Source: Ruegeria arenilitoris (GTDB lineage: Bacteria > Pseudomonadota > Alphaproteobacteria > Rhodobacterales > Rhodobacteraceae). Taken from it: a DNA stretch of 64,000 bases. The DNA is taken from NCBI RefSeq assembly GCF_042675705.1, contig NZ_JBHTJJ010000002.1. One strand, given 5' to 3'. The translations under genes and the position numbers were made by a program. The notes below the pieces were generated by a model. It was given only the letters and a program-made list of their open reading frames with translations, had not been told where the DNA came from and made no database searches. Below are positions 33,306 through 43,400 of the stretch, piece after piece; within the stretch, counting starts at the first letter, position 1; each line of letters begins with the position of its first letter.

Positions 33306-33334
33306 CGGCCTGCCCCCGGTATGAGGGCAGGCCG
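33306..33334 (-). other. Intercistronic hairpin after dctP
   Basis: A perfect 10-bp inverted repeat, CGGCCTGCCC (33306-33315) with GGGCAGGCCG (33325-33334), encloses a 9-base loop. It lies between the binding-protein gene and the ligase gene, where partial termination would let the binding protein be made in excess. It resembles the hairpin behind nrtA. Confidence 0.75.
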
Positions 33335-33342
33335 GTTTCACA

Positions 33343-34374
33343 TTAGCCGTACCGGTAGGGACGGCCAGCCTTTTGCATGTCGGCATTGTACTTCTTGATG
33401 ATCTCGACAACCTTCGCCTTGGTCTCGGACTCGGCTGCAATCTCATCCCAGAAGGCCACTGCGGCGGCTTCGACCTGCGCCCATTCTTCATCCGGGATCG
33501 AGGTCAGCTTCATCTTGTCACCATTCACGCGAAGCGATGCCTCGCCGCCCCAATACCACCACTGACGGTAGTAATGCGACTGATCGGTGCACACGCGGAA
33601 CAGTGTCTGCAGGTCTTCGGGCAGTTCGTTCCAGCGGTCCATGTTGGCAAAGAACGACCCGGCCCAGGCGCCCGAGATGTTGTTGGTCAAGAAGTAGTTG
33701 GTCACATCCGCCCAGCCGACGGTGTAATCCTCGGTGATGCCCGACCAGGCGATGCCATCCAGCTCGCCAGTCTGCACGGCAACCTCGATGTCCTCCCACG
33801 GCAGGGTCACCGGGACCACGCCGAACTGCGACAGGAACCGACCCGCCGTCGGGAAGGTGAAGACCCGCTTGCCCTGAAGGTCCGCCAGGCTGTTGATCGG
33901 GTCCTTGGTGGCGAAATGGCACGGATCCCAGGCGCCGGCCGAGATGTGCTTGACGCCCACTTTGGAATACTCTTCGTCCCAGATCTCGTTCAGACCGTAC
34001 TGGTTGAACAGGACGGGAACGTCCAGCGAATAGCGCGAGGCAAACGGGAAATAGCCGCCGAACACGGTTACTTCGGTGGGCGAGGCCATCGAGTCGTCAT
34101 CCGACTGTACCGCGTCGATCGTGCCGCGCTGCATGGCGCGGAACAGCTCGCCCGTGGGCACCAGCTGGTCGGCATAGAACAGCTCGATCTGCATCCGGTC
34201 GCCGGCGATCTGGTTGAACATCTTGATGGCCGGATCGATCACATGCTCGGCCAGCGCGGGGCCGGCATAGGTCTGCATGCGCCAGCGGATCGTGGATTGC
34301 GCCAGCGCCGGGGTGGCCAGCGCGGCGGCCGGGGCCGCGGCGGCCCCTTTCAGGAATGTGCGTCTGTTCGTCAT
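33343..34374 (-). CDS. TRAP transporter substrate-binding protein DctP type
   Basis: A 343-residue periplasmic binding protein of a tripartite ATP-independent transporter. The N-terminus NRRTFLKGAAAAP with LATPALAQ looks like a Tat signal with cleavage after ALA, unusual but known for TRAP proteins. The family motif region FPTAGRFLSQFGVVPVTLPW is present. The order dctQ-dctM-dctP is followed by the catabolic genes, so it should bind the pathway substrate. The substrate cannot be read from sequence. An amine-bearing alcohol would be atypical, since TRAP ligands are mostly carboxylates. Confidence 0.9.
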   Translation of the reverse strand: MTNRRTFLKGAAAAPAAALATPALAQSTIRWRMQTYAGPALAEHVIDPAIKMFNQIAGDRMQIELFYADQLVPTGELFRAMQRGTIDAVQSDDDSMASPTEVTVFGGYFPFASRYSLDVPVLFNQYGLNEIWDEEYSKVGVKHISAGAWDPCHFATKDPINSLADLQGKRVFTFPTAGRFLSQFGVVPVTLPWEDIEVAVQTGELDGIAWSGITEDYTVGWADVTNYFLTNNISGAWAGSFFANMDRWNELPEDLQTLFRVCTDQSHYYRQWWYWGGEASLRVNGDKMKLTSIPDEEWAQVEAAAVAFWDEIAAESETKAKVVEIIKKYNADMQKAGRPYRYG

Positions 34375-34402
34375 CTTCTCTCTCCGTTGTCGGTTTCGAT
34401 GG

Positions 34403-34422
34403 GCGAGAGACCAACCTCTCGC
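34403..34422 (-). other. Hairpin between dctM and dctP
   Basis: GCGAGAG (34403-34409) pairs perfectly with CTCTCGC (34416-34422) over a 6-base loop, about 30 bases before the dctP start. No T run follows. Confidence 0.5.
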
Positions 34423-34444
34423 ATGTGCCCCGGTATGTCCGAGG

Positions 34445-35770
34445 TCATTTGTTGTAGATGTAGTCCGGCAGCCACAGCGCGATCTGCGGGAAGGTCATGA
34501 TGATGGCCAGCGCCAGCGTCATCACCATCACGAAGGGCAGGATCGAGCCGTAGATGTCTCGCAGCGAAATCTCGGGCGGGGCCATGGCCCGCATCAGAAA
34601 CAGATTATAGCCGAAGGGCGGCGTCATGTACGCAATCTGTGTGGTGATCGTGTACAGCACCCCGTACCAGATCAAATCGAAACCCAGTTCCCCCACCAGC
34701 GGCACATAAAGCGGCGCCACGATCACCAGCATCGCGGTGTCGTCAAGGAAGGTGCCCATCAGGATGAAGCTCAGCTGCATCAGGATCAGGATCACCCAGG
34801 GGTTCAAGCCCAGCCGTTCGGTGAACAGGGTCTCGATCGCGCGCACGGCACCCAGCCCGTCGAACACCGCGCCAAAGGCCAGCGCGGCCAGGATGATCCA
34901 CATGAACATGCAGGTGATGCCCAGGGTCGAGCGCACCGAAACCTCGAACACCTTACGCGTCATCCGCCCTTTCAGCAAGGCGGCCGCAAAAGCCGTCAGC
35001 GCACCGATGGCCGAGCTTTCGACCAGCGAGGTCCAGCCATTGACGAAGGGCACCATCATCGCCGCGAAGATCGCCAGCGGCAGCAGACCCGCGCGCAGCA
35101 GCCGCAGTTTTTCCGCCATCGGCACGTCGCGCTCTTCCTTGGACAGGGCCGGGCCGAGTTCCGGGTTTATCCGGCAGCGGATCACGATGTACAGGATGAA
35201 CATCCCCGCCATCATCAGACCCGGCAGGATGCCTGCCAGCCACAACTGCCCTACCGGCTGACGCGCGATCATCGCATAGAGAACCAGCACAACAGAGGGT
35301 GGCACAAGTATCCCAAGTGATGATCCGGCCTGGATCACCCCTGTGACCATTTTCTTGTCGTACCCCCGTTTGAGCAGTTCGGGCAGCGCAATCGTGGCCC
35401 CGATCGCCATGCCTGCCACGCTCAGCCCGTTCATCGCCGAGATCAGCACCATCAACCCGATCGTGCCAATGGCCAGCCCGCCATTCAGCCCGCCCATCCA
35501 GACATGAAACATCTTGTACAGGTCGTCAGCGATTTTGGACTCGGCCAGAACATAGCCCATAAAGATGAACATCGGCAGCGTCAGCAGCGGGTACCATTTC
35601 ATCAGCTTCATCGCGGCCGAAAACCCGATGTCATAGCCGCCACGGTCGCCCCAGAGCAGAAGCGCAGCCACCACGGCCACGAAACCGATGGCGCCGAATA
35701 CGCGCTGACCGGTCAGCAGCATCAGCATCATGGTCGAGAACATCAGGATGGCGATCAACTCATACGACAT
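34445..35770 (-). CDS. TRAP transporter large permease DctM type
   Basis: A 441-residue integral membrane protein with about a dozen hydrophobic segments; it drives substrate uptake with the Na+ gradient in TRAP systems. Family features include PMFIFMGYVLAES, VAGMAIGATIALPELLKRGY, LGILVPPSVVLVLY and near the C-terminus MTPPFGYNLFLM. The start overlaps the dctQ stop by one base (TGATG). It forms the membrane complex with DctQ. Confidence 0.93.
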   Translation of the reverse strand: MSYELIAILMFSTMMLMLLTGQRVFGAIGFVAVVAALLLWGDRGGYDIGFSAAMKLMKWYPLLTLPMFIFMGYVLAESKIADDLYKMFHVWMGGLNGGLAIGTIGLMVLISAMNGLSVAGMAIGATIALPELLKRGYDKKMVTGVIQAGSSLGILVPPSVVLVLYAMIARQPVGQLWLAGILPGLMMAGMFILYIVIRCRINPELGPALSKEERDVPMAEKLRLLRAGLLPLAIFAAMMVPFVNGWTSLVESSAIGALTAFAAALLKGRMTRKVFEVSVRSTLGITCMFMWIILAALAFGAVFDGLGAVRAIETLFTERLGLNPWVILILMQLSFILMGTFLDDTAMLVIVAPLYVPLVGELGFDLIWYGVLYTITTQIAYMTPPFGYNLFLMRAMAPPEISLRDIYGSILPFVMVMTLALAIIMTFPQIALWLPDYIYNK

Positions 35771-36288
35771 CAGATCACCTCGCGCGGGATGTCATCGCCC
35801 TTGAGGCGCAGAATATCTTTGAAAAGCTCGGAAATGGCCTGCAGCAGCATCAGGATCAGCCCCACGACCATGATCACCTTGATCGGCCACAGATAGGGGC
35901 GCCACGCGGTCGGGCTGCGCTCGCCATATTGCAGGGAATAGCTGAGCGAGTCGAACCCGCCATAGATCATCACGCCCAGGTAGAAGATAAGGAACAGAAC
36001 GGTGAACGCGTCGGTCCAGGCCCGGCGCCGGTGCGACCATTCGCTGTAGAGAAGGTCCATCCGCACGTTCGAACCCATCTGGATCGAATACGGCCCGCCC
36101 AAGATGTAATAGGCGACCATCGCGAACTGCGCGACTTCGAGCGTCCAGAGCGACGGAAGGAAAAAAGTCTTCGAGATCGACGACCACAGCAGGATGCCCA
36201 TCATCACGAAGATACCGTACATGACGATCCGCCCTATCCAGCGGTTCATGCGGTCGATGACCGCAATATATCCCCGCATGAAACTCAT
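35770..36288 (-). CDS. TRAP transporter small permease DctQ type
   Basis: A 172-residue membrane protein with four predicted transmembrane segments (for example VMYGIFVMMGILLW and VIMVVGLILMLLQAI). It partners DctM. It starts 16 bases after the upstream amidohydrolase gene and overlaps dctM by one base. Confidence 0.88.
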   Translation of the reverse strand: MSFMRGYIAVIDRMNRWIGRIVMYGIFVMMGILLWSSISKTFFLPSLWTLEVAQFAMVAYYILGGPYSIQMGSNVRMDLLYSEWSHRRRAWTDAFTVLFLIFYLGVMIYGGFDSLSYSLQYGERSPTAWRPYLWPIKVIMVVGLILMLLQAISELFKDILRLKGDDIPREVI

Positions 36289-36304
36289 ACCTGCACCCCT
36301 GCCC

Positions 36305-37099
36305 TCATGTGTTCTGCCCTGCGTCCGAAAAGGTTTCGACCGTGGCGGCCAGTATTGGCGTCAATAGCCCCACGATCCGATTGACCCCGGTCGGCGTGTC
36401 GATCAAATCATTGCGGATCTCGATCATCACGTTGGGCAAGCCCCGCGCGATACCGTGCTCGCGCAGGGTGTGCGTGACACCATCCTCTGGCGAATAGGGT
36501 TCGTTCAACGCCACTCTCAGCCCGCAATGCGCTGCATGGTTCAGCATGACCTGAGCCGCACGGTCATCAGAGTCATGCAAAATCCCCAGTTCGACCGCCC
36601 GGGTCTTGCCGTTGTAGATTGGTGTGAAACTGTGGATCGTAATCAGGACAGGCGGTTCTGGGCGGCGGTCCAGCGTCTGCGACAAGAGACCCCGGAACGG
36701 TTCATAAATGTCACGAACTCGCTGGGCGCGCTGGTCCATCGTCAGACCCTGATTGCCGGGCACCGCAAACACCTCGCTGCGCGGAGGCATCGAATCTTCC
36801 CGTTCGGGCGGACGGTTGCAGTCATAGACCAGCCGACTGACCCGCGAATGTACGAGAGGTGCATCCAGGGCGCCGGCCAGTTCAACCGCAACCTCTAGCG
36901 CCCCGATATCCCAGGCCGCGTGTGAACGGGCCGCCACGTCGTCCAACCCCAGCCCATCCAATGCCGCAGGTATGAACCGGCTTGCGTGTTCGCACACCAG
37001 AACCGCGCGTGCCACGCCACGCGCATTCAACACACGTGCGGCGGGCGCTTCCAGCGGGGATAACAGGGATGACTCGGTCTTGGACTGCATGCGTAGCAT
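36305..37099 (-). CDS. N-formylglutamate amidohydrolase-family enzyme
   Basis: A 264-residue zinc hydrolase of the N-formylglutamate deformylase family. Landmarks are LVCEHASRFIP, HAAWDIGA, RLVYDCNRPP and IHSFTPIYNGKTR. No histidine-degradation genes are nearby. As first gene of the operon with a gamma-glutamyl ligase it may split the final gamma-glutamyl amino acid back to glutamate, a different amide of glutamate than its usual N-formyl substrate. ATG at 37090 is an alternative start. Its promoter lies in the divergent gap to the RpiR gene. Confidence 0.85.
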   Translation of the reverse strand: MLRMQSKTESSLLSPLEAPAARVLNARGVARAVLVCEHASRFIPAALDGLGLDDVAARSHAAWDIGALEVAVELAGALDAPLVHSRVSRLVYDCNRPPEREDSMPPRSEVFAVPGNQGLTMDQRAQRVRDIYEPFRGLLSQTLDRRPEPPVLITIHSFTPIYNGKTRAVELGILHDSDDRAAQVMLNHAAHCGLRVALNEPYSPEDGVTHTLREHGIARGLPNVMIEIRNDLIDTPTGVNRIVGLLTPILAATVETFSDAGQNT

Positions 37100-37175
37100 T
37101 TGTTACAGCGGCCTTGGGCCTGTCAAGAAAATTTCTGTAGACAAAATTACAATCACTCATATCCTGTAGCAAATT
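37098..37175. promoter_or_regulatory. Divergent promoter region with repeated RpiR-type operator candidate
   Basis: Three copies of a TACAG half-element occur. ATTTGTTACAG (37098-37108) is inverted relative to CTGTAGACAAAAT (37135-37147) and CTGTAGCAAATT (37164-37175). The first and last match at 10 of 12 positions when aligned in the same sense (AATTTGCTACAG). The region is AT-rich compared with its surroundings and separates the operon from its likely regulator. Inverted spaced sites of this kind fit a dimeric or tetrameric RpiR protein. Confidence 0.55.
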
Positions 37176-37194
37176 GAATAATATGAGGGCGCCG

Positions 37195-38070
37195 ATGGCC
37201 TCTGTCGCCAAAACGGTCAAACAACGCATTCAGGACGAACTTGAAGGCCTGACCCGCTCGGAACGGCAGCTGGGATCGGTCCTGTTGCAGGATTATCCGA
37301 TGGGTGGGCTGCAATCGATCACCAAGCTGGCCGCGGCAGCCCAAGTGTCCACCCCGACGGTCATTCGCATGGCGCGGAAACTGGGTTTCGATGGGTTTCC
37401 GGCGCTGCAGGAGGCGTTGCGCGAAGAAGTTGCGGCACAGATCCAAAAGCCGATCTCGAAACGCGACGCCTGGATCGTGGATGATGAAACCGAGCATCCG
37501 ATCACGCGTTTTGCCCAAGCCGTTTGGACCAACATGCGCCACACACTGGAGCGGCTGGACAAGTCGATGTTCGACGCGGTAGCCCAGTTGCTGGCCGATA
37601 CCGAGCGCCATCTGTATGTCGTGGGCGGCCGCATCACCCGCTCGAACGCCGACTATCTGTTCAACCACATGCAGATCATCCGGCCCAACGTGACGATGCT
37701 GGGCAACTCGGCCAACGTATGGCCGCAATACCTGCTGGACATGGACGAAAGCTCGGTTCTGGTCATCTTCGACATCCGCCGCTACGAGGCGCATCTGGAA
37801 AAGCTGGCGCAAGTTGCGTCCGATCGCGGGGTGACCGTCGTTCTGTTCACCGACCAATGGGGGTCACCCATCGGCAAATCGGCCAACTATACCTTTCACG
37901 CTCTGGTCGAAGCTCCATCAAGCTGGGATTCGACGATCGCCCTTCAACTCATTTCGGAAACCCTGATCGCCGAGGTTCAGGAAGCGCGCTGGGAAGAAAG
38001 CAAGGAGCGTATCGAGGAGTTGGAGCGCTATTTCTCGACCACACGGATCTTCCGCAGCCACGAGGCGTGA
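37195..38070 (+). CDS. MurR/RpiR-family transcriptional regulator
   Basis: A 291-residue regulator with an N-terminal helix-turn-helix (about residues 5-75; LTRSERQLG, ITKLAAAAQVSTPTVIRMARKLG) and a C-terminal SIS domain (about 120-270; VVGGRITRSNADYLFNHM). SIS domains usually bind phosphosugars, but roseobacter members also respond to other small organics. AGGG five bases before ATG 37195 supports this start; ATG 37183 and TTG 37174 are in frame upstream. It is divergent from the transport and catabolic operon and most likely represses it. Confidence 0.87.
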   Translation: MASVAKTVKQRIQDELEGLTRSERQLGSVLLQDYPMGGLQSITKLAAAAQVSTPTVIRMARKLGFDGFPALQEALREEVAAQIQKPISKRDAWIVDDETEHPITRFAQAVWTNMRHTLERLDKSMFDAVAQLLADTERHLYVVGGRITRSNADYLFNHMQIIRPNVTMLGNSANVWPQYLLDMDESSVLVIFDIRRYEAHLEKLAQVASDRGVTVVLFTDQWGSPIGKSANYTFHALVEAPSSWDSTIALQLISETLIAEVQEARWEESKERIEELERYFSTTRIFRSHEA

Positions 38071-38230
38071 CGAACGAACCATCGCCTGTGCACCGGATTT
38101 TGGTTGGAAATGCCGCATCTGCTTGGTAGCCATTGGGCAATCTCTAAAAAACCGGGCTAGGCTGTTCTGCTAAGATTAGCCTACGTCTGCGCGGAAGCAC
38201 GATACCTTTTGCGTTCCGCGAATAGCCAGC

Positions 38231-40270
38231 TCACACCGCTTCGAGATTCCCAAGCAGGATCGACGTCATGTCCACACTGAACATCCCATCCAGGGCGGTA
38301 ACCGCAGCGCCGGTTTGATAGTCGACATTCGTGGGCGTGATTGAGGAAAGATCGGCGTTCTGGTCCAGATAGACCCATTCCGGCTCGTGTGCGGTGGGCA
38401 ACCCAACGGCAACCTGCAGGATCGCCAGGGCATCCAGTGCATTGACGGTGCCATCCCGGGTGATATCGGCCGCGATCAGGTTTTCGGGGGCTGCGGGTCC
38501 CCAGGTTGGTCCCAAACCGACCGCTATCCGCAAAACCTGCAGCGCATCCAGGGCCGTGATCTCTCCGCTGGCATGGGAATACGATTTGATGATGTCCACG
38601 TGACCCGACAACGAACCTGATGGCAAATCAAGATCGAATTGGCCCTGATCGTCGGCCTGTACCGATATCGGGCTGTTTCCAACTGGCGTGAACACGATCT
38701 CAGCATCGCTCAGCGCGGGGTTCGAACCGGAAGACTCTACCGTGATTGGACCCGTCACACCGGCCGAGGCCTCGGGCCCCGCAAGCACGCCAAAGTCAAC
38801 AGGGATATGATCCGGCCCCTCGAAACCGGACCCGAAAATATCGGCGCTAGTGAGTGTGCCACCGTCGGCCGAAAATAGTTCGACAGCTTCATCCATGAAC
38901 TTAATCCGAGCCCCTTGTGCCGTTGACGTCACGGTCAGCTGCCCGGGGTTGCGCAACATCGGGTAGTCAAACAGATCCAACCGGTCGGTTCCGGCTTCGA
39001 AATCCGTGATCTTCGTCAATCCACTGCCGAACCGCATAACGAAGATGTCCGCGCCGGAACCACCCTGCATGGTGGTTTCACTGCGACCGGCAATCAGAAT
39101 GTCGTCACCGGCACCGCCCTGCAAATCAGTGTCTAAAACGCCGGCGCTCAGCATGTCGTCCTGAGCGGTTCCGGTTACGATTCCATTCCCCTCGATGACA
39201 TTGCCCAAGGAGTCCAAAGACACTGTCAGCTGGGTTAGCCCTGCATCCTGCTGCGATGCCACAAAGATCTGAAGGTCGTCCCCAACATGAGCCACCTCGA
39301 TGGTCTCAACATTCTGAAGACCGCTATCCAGCGTATCCGCAAAGCTGTCCAGGTAGATCAGCTTGCCATCAGGGGTCATCGTCAGCAGGGTCACTCCGTC
39401 ATCTCCGCCGCCGGCGATGACAAAGACGCGTCCATCGACTTCGACGACCTTCATGTCCTGAACTGCGCCAAAACGGGTACCCAACGTGTCCAACGCATGA
39501 TCCTTTGGAACCAGTGTTCCGTCTGCGCGCAGCTCCATCACACTGATGGAGTTGCTGCTGGACCCGGCCACTAGAACCCAGGTGTGTCCATACGCATAAA
39601 CGGTTTCCAACGCTGTCGGAGAACTGATCCCAAGCGTTTGGGTTGTCGTGTTGTCAACTTCGATCAGCGTCCCGCTTCCCTGATCGGCGTTGAACACCCG
39701 GATCGTATTGTCAGTGGCATTGGCGGTGACGACATACTGGTTGCTGCCCACCGCCGCGGTCTGCATCGCCCCGGCATTACCCGCGACCGAGCCGACATGA
39801 CTGAGCGAACCATTCGAGTTCACCACGTAGGTGCCGATGAACCCACTATCCTGATGGGCCACCGCAAGGTAGTCGACCGCACCGACCGAGTATTGGACCA
39901 ATGCGGTGACATCACCGCCTCCGGGAATCGCCGCCGTTTCCTGCAGCGCCCCGATCGTGCCATCCGTATTTAACTCGTACCCGACAAGGCCCGTGGCGGT
40001 ATCGACGTCCAGTGCCAACAGATCGCTTGCGCCCAATGCAACCAGAGCACCAAGGCTGCCGACCTGCAACGATATGGTGCCGCTGAAATACTGATCGTCG
40101 TGGAATTGCGGAGCCCCGCCGTCCACAAGCTGCCAGACAACGATGCCGCCGCCAGCCCTGGTCGTGCTGTACAGATACGTAACACTGTTAAACTTTTTTA
40201 AAGCCGTATCGCCGATACCTGAATCGAGCGCCGGACTCCCCGTTGCAACCACTCTTTCGAACTGAAGCAT
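38231..40270 (-). CDS. Secreted beta-propeller/RTX protein with dockerin-like C-terminal region
   Basis: A 679-residue protein without a Sec signal. Residues 1-350 form beta-propeller-like repeats (for example VTANATDNTIRVFNAD, VFVIAGGGDDGVTLL). Residues about 355-425 hold RTX-type calcium repeats (GGAGDDILIAG, GGSGADIFVMRFG). A beta-sandwich segment follows at about 505-565. Residues about 568-628 contain two dockerin-like repeats: ITALDALQVLRIAVGL and ADITRDGTVNALDALAILQV, the second with a full F-hand calcium loop (D-x-T-x-D-G-x-V). ATG 40270 is chosen over TTG 40273. RTX repeats suggest type I secretion. It is divergent from a gene encoding a cohesin-like domain. Confidence 0.78.
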   Translation of the reverse strand: MLQFERVVATGSPALDSGIGDTALKKFNSVTYLYSTTRAGGGIVVWQLVDGGAPQFHDDQYFSGTISLQVGSLGALVALGASDLLALDVDTATGLVGYELNTDGTIGALQETAAIPGGGDVTALVQYSVGAVDYLAVAHQDSGFIGTYVVNSNGSLSHVGSVAGNAGAMQTAAVGSNQYVVTANATDNTIRVFNADQGSGTLIEVDNTTTQTLGISSPTALETVYAYGHTWVLVAGSSSNSISVMELRADGTLVPKDHALDTLGTRFGAVQDMKVVEVDGRVFVIAGGGDDGVTLLTMTPDGKLIYLDSFADTLDSGLQNVETIEVAHVGDDLQIFVASQQDAGLTQLTVSLDSLGNVIEGNGIVTGTAQDDMLSAGVLDTDLQGGAGDDILIAGRSETTMQGGSGADIFVMRFGSGLTKITDFEAGTDRLDLFDYPMLRNPGQLTVTSTAQGARIKFMDEAVELFSADGGTLTSADIFGSGFEGPDHIPVDFGVLAGPEASAGVTGPITVESSGSNPALSDAEIVFTPVGNSPISVQADDQGQFDLDLPSGSLSGHVDIIKSYSHASGEITALDALQVLRIAVGLGPTWGPAAPENLIAADITRDGTVNALDALAILQVAVGLPTAHEPEWVYLDQNADLSSITPTNVDYQTGAAVTALDGMFSVDMTSILLGNLEAV

Positions 40271-40496
40271 CAACTCAGATCACCCCCAATGCCATCGCTG
40301 GCAGTCCTTTCGAGGGTGACGCGGTGCCAAGGCAAAGACGAGAACGAAATTGTGGTGAAACCGAGGAATTCGGCTCCAGATTAACTCAATTTTTCAAGGT
40401 CCGACCGCATGAATAACTCGGCAGCAGGAAAGAAGAACAGAACTTGGCTTCTTCGTTCTTGTCGCGCGGGTATCCGCGGCTACCGATTGTGAGGAC

Positions 40497-43400
40497 ATGA
40501 TGACGATGAAACCTGTTTCGCACGAAGTCTCCATCCAGAAGGACTCACCAGATGCAGGACATGAGAAGCATGTCCGCAAATGGATCAAAGCGCGTCTGCG
40601 CCGATGGGCCGGATCGGGAGTCGGCGGTGGTTTGGCCTCTGCCCTTCTGGCCTTGCCCGCGCTGGCCCAAGCCACTGAGGAGGAGTTGAGCACATTTCAG
40701 TTTGCCGATGTCCTGCCCGGTGTCCAGTCGGTCAAACTGCTGCTCAACGGCGACGTTCAACTGAAGCTATTGGACGGTCGCACAGTCCTGGTTTCCGCGG
40801 AAAACGTGCACGTTTTGGATAACGGTTCGATCATGATTGCCGAAGACGTAGCCGTTGAAGTCGCGCAGCTTGCAGTGGCCGCTGAAGCCGCCGGAGCAGC
40901 GGCAGCTGGTGGTGGCGGTATGGGAGCCGCAGGCGCGGTGCTGGGTGGTTTGGGTCTGGCCGGCGCGGCCGCCGCTGGCGGCGGTGGCGGCGGAGATGCC
41001 GCGACACCCGCGGAGTCGCCGAGCCCGTCCAGCCTGAACCTATCCCAGTTGCAGGGAAATTCGCTGAACAGCACCACCGCCAAGGCGTCAGCACCTGATG
41101 GCACCGTTTCGGTCGAAGTAACCATCGGGTCGGTCACCAAAACCGTATCAGCGGGGCCGGACGGCAGTTGGAGCGTTTCGCTGAGCCAAATCGAGGCGGC
41201 AGGGTTGCCTCAGGGGGTCACATCCGTGACGATCCGACACCTGGATGGAGCCGGAGGTGAGGTCGCTGTCGAAACAGCCACGTTCAACATCGACACCATC
41301 GCTCCGAACATCGCGATAACAGGATTTTCCCACGGGGCGGTCATGAATGCGGCCGAGCGCGGGTCAGATCTGGAAATCAGTGGTACGACCGATGCGGAAA
41401 ATGGTCAGATGGTGACTGTGGGGTTGAACGGTCAGATCTATACCGCAACGGTGTCCGGCGGCACTTGGAGCGTCACGGTTCCGGCCGCCGATCTGGCGTC
41501 TCTGCCCGATGGTGCGACCGTCAATGTGACCGCTGATGTGGTGGATCGCGCAGGCAATCCCGCGGCTCAAGCCACCAACAGCTTTGATACTGACTTTTTC
41601 GCCCCAGCCATAACAATAGACCCTGTCGCAGGCGGCCAGATCGACCTTGTGGACGTCGGATCGGACCTGACGATTACCGGAACGACGACCGGCGAAGATG
41701 GCCAACCGGTTGTGCTGACTTTCAATGGCCAGACCTACAGCGGCACCGCTTCAGGCGGTGTTTGGAGTGTGACAGTTCCCACAGCCGACCTCGGCGTTCT
41801 GGTCACCGGTAGCCCCATCAACATCAGTGCCACGATCAGCGATGCCGCCGGAAACCCGGCCACGCCTGCTGCGGTTTCGGTGCCCGTGGACCTGAGCGGA
41901 CCGTCCATCTCGATTTCGCCTTTATCCGTCGGTGCGGTGTTGAACGCGGGCGAAGCCGGAGCAGATCTGACGATCAGCGGCACAACCGGGAATGTCACCG
42001 ATGGCCAGACAGTCACGGTAACTTTGGACGGTCAGACCTACACGGGCCCTGTGTCCGGAGGGACGTGGAGCGTGACCGTGCCGAGCGCGGATTTGATTGC
42101 CCTGACCGACGGCGCAACTTTCACCATCACCGCCGACGTGACGGATGCCGATGGCCTCGTGGCCCCACAGGCGAGTGCAGGAGTTTCCAAAGACGCGACC
42201 GCCCCAACGATAAGCATCGACACGTTTTCGGACGGCGCGGTCATGAACGCGGTCGAACAGGGAACCGACCTCAGCATATCCGGAACGACGACCGCCGAAG
42301 ACGGCCAGGTCGTGACCATTGGAATGAACGGCCAAACCTACAGCGCCACCGTTTCAGGTGGAAACTGGAGTGTCAGCATTCCCGCAGCCGATCTGGCCGG
42401 CCTCTCTGACGGTGCCACCGTCACCGTGACCGCCGATGTTTCGGACCTTGCTGGGAACCCGGCCGCACAGGCCACTGGCAGCTTCGACACGGACTTTACG
42501 GCCCCCACCCTGTCAATCTCGGCTGTATCGGCCGGGGGCACCATGAACCTGGCAGAGCAAGCCGGCGGAATGACGGTCTCTGGCTTTTCCGACGCGACTG
42601 ATGGAACGATCGTCTCGATCCAGATTCAACAGGCAGATGGGACTGTGGATGTCTCAGGCACCGCAACAGTGACGAGTGGCGCGTGGACCTACACCGCTTC
42701 ACCCCTCGACCTGAGCGGCCTGCAAGATGCCGAATCCTACACGGTTTCCGCGTCAGTCAGCGACGCGGCCGGAAATACACGGACGACTTCGACTGGGTTC
42801 GACACCGATTTCAGCGCGCCTACCATCTCAATGAACCCGCTGGAAACCGGATCCGTGCTGGACGTCACCGAAAAGGACAGCAACCTGACAGTATCGGGGA
42901 CAACGACAGCCGAAGATGGGCAAACCATTACTGTCGGGCTGAACGGGCAGACCTATACTGCCACCGCTTCGGGTGGGGTCTGGTCGACCACCATTCCTAC
43001 AGCTGATCTGAACGCGCTTTCTGACGGAACAACCTATTCTATCACCGCATCGGTTTCGGACATGGCTGGCAACCCCGCTTCTCAAGCAACGAACTCGGTG
43101 ACCACGGACTACCGACCCATCCTGACCTTGAATGAGGTCGGAACCAACGACGCGGTTTTGCTGAGTGACGCGCAATCCAGCGGCCTGACCGTCAGTGGCT
43201 CATCCATAGGTCTCGACGCGGGACAAACCGTTGAGGTGATGCTGAACTCGGTCTCTGTCGGAACAGCCACGGTTGCGGCCAACGGCACGTGGAGCCTGAA
43301 CGTACCTGCGACATCATTTGCAGGTACGACGGCGGGCGACCTTTTGGATTTTTCGGCTTCAGCGACGGTTGCCGGAGGACCGAACCCCCTACCTGCGACA

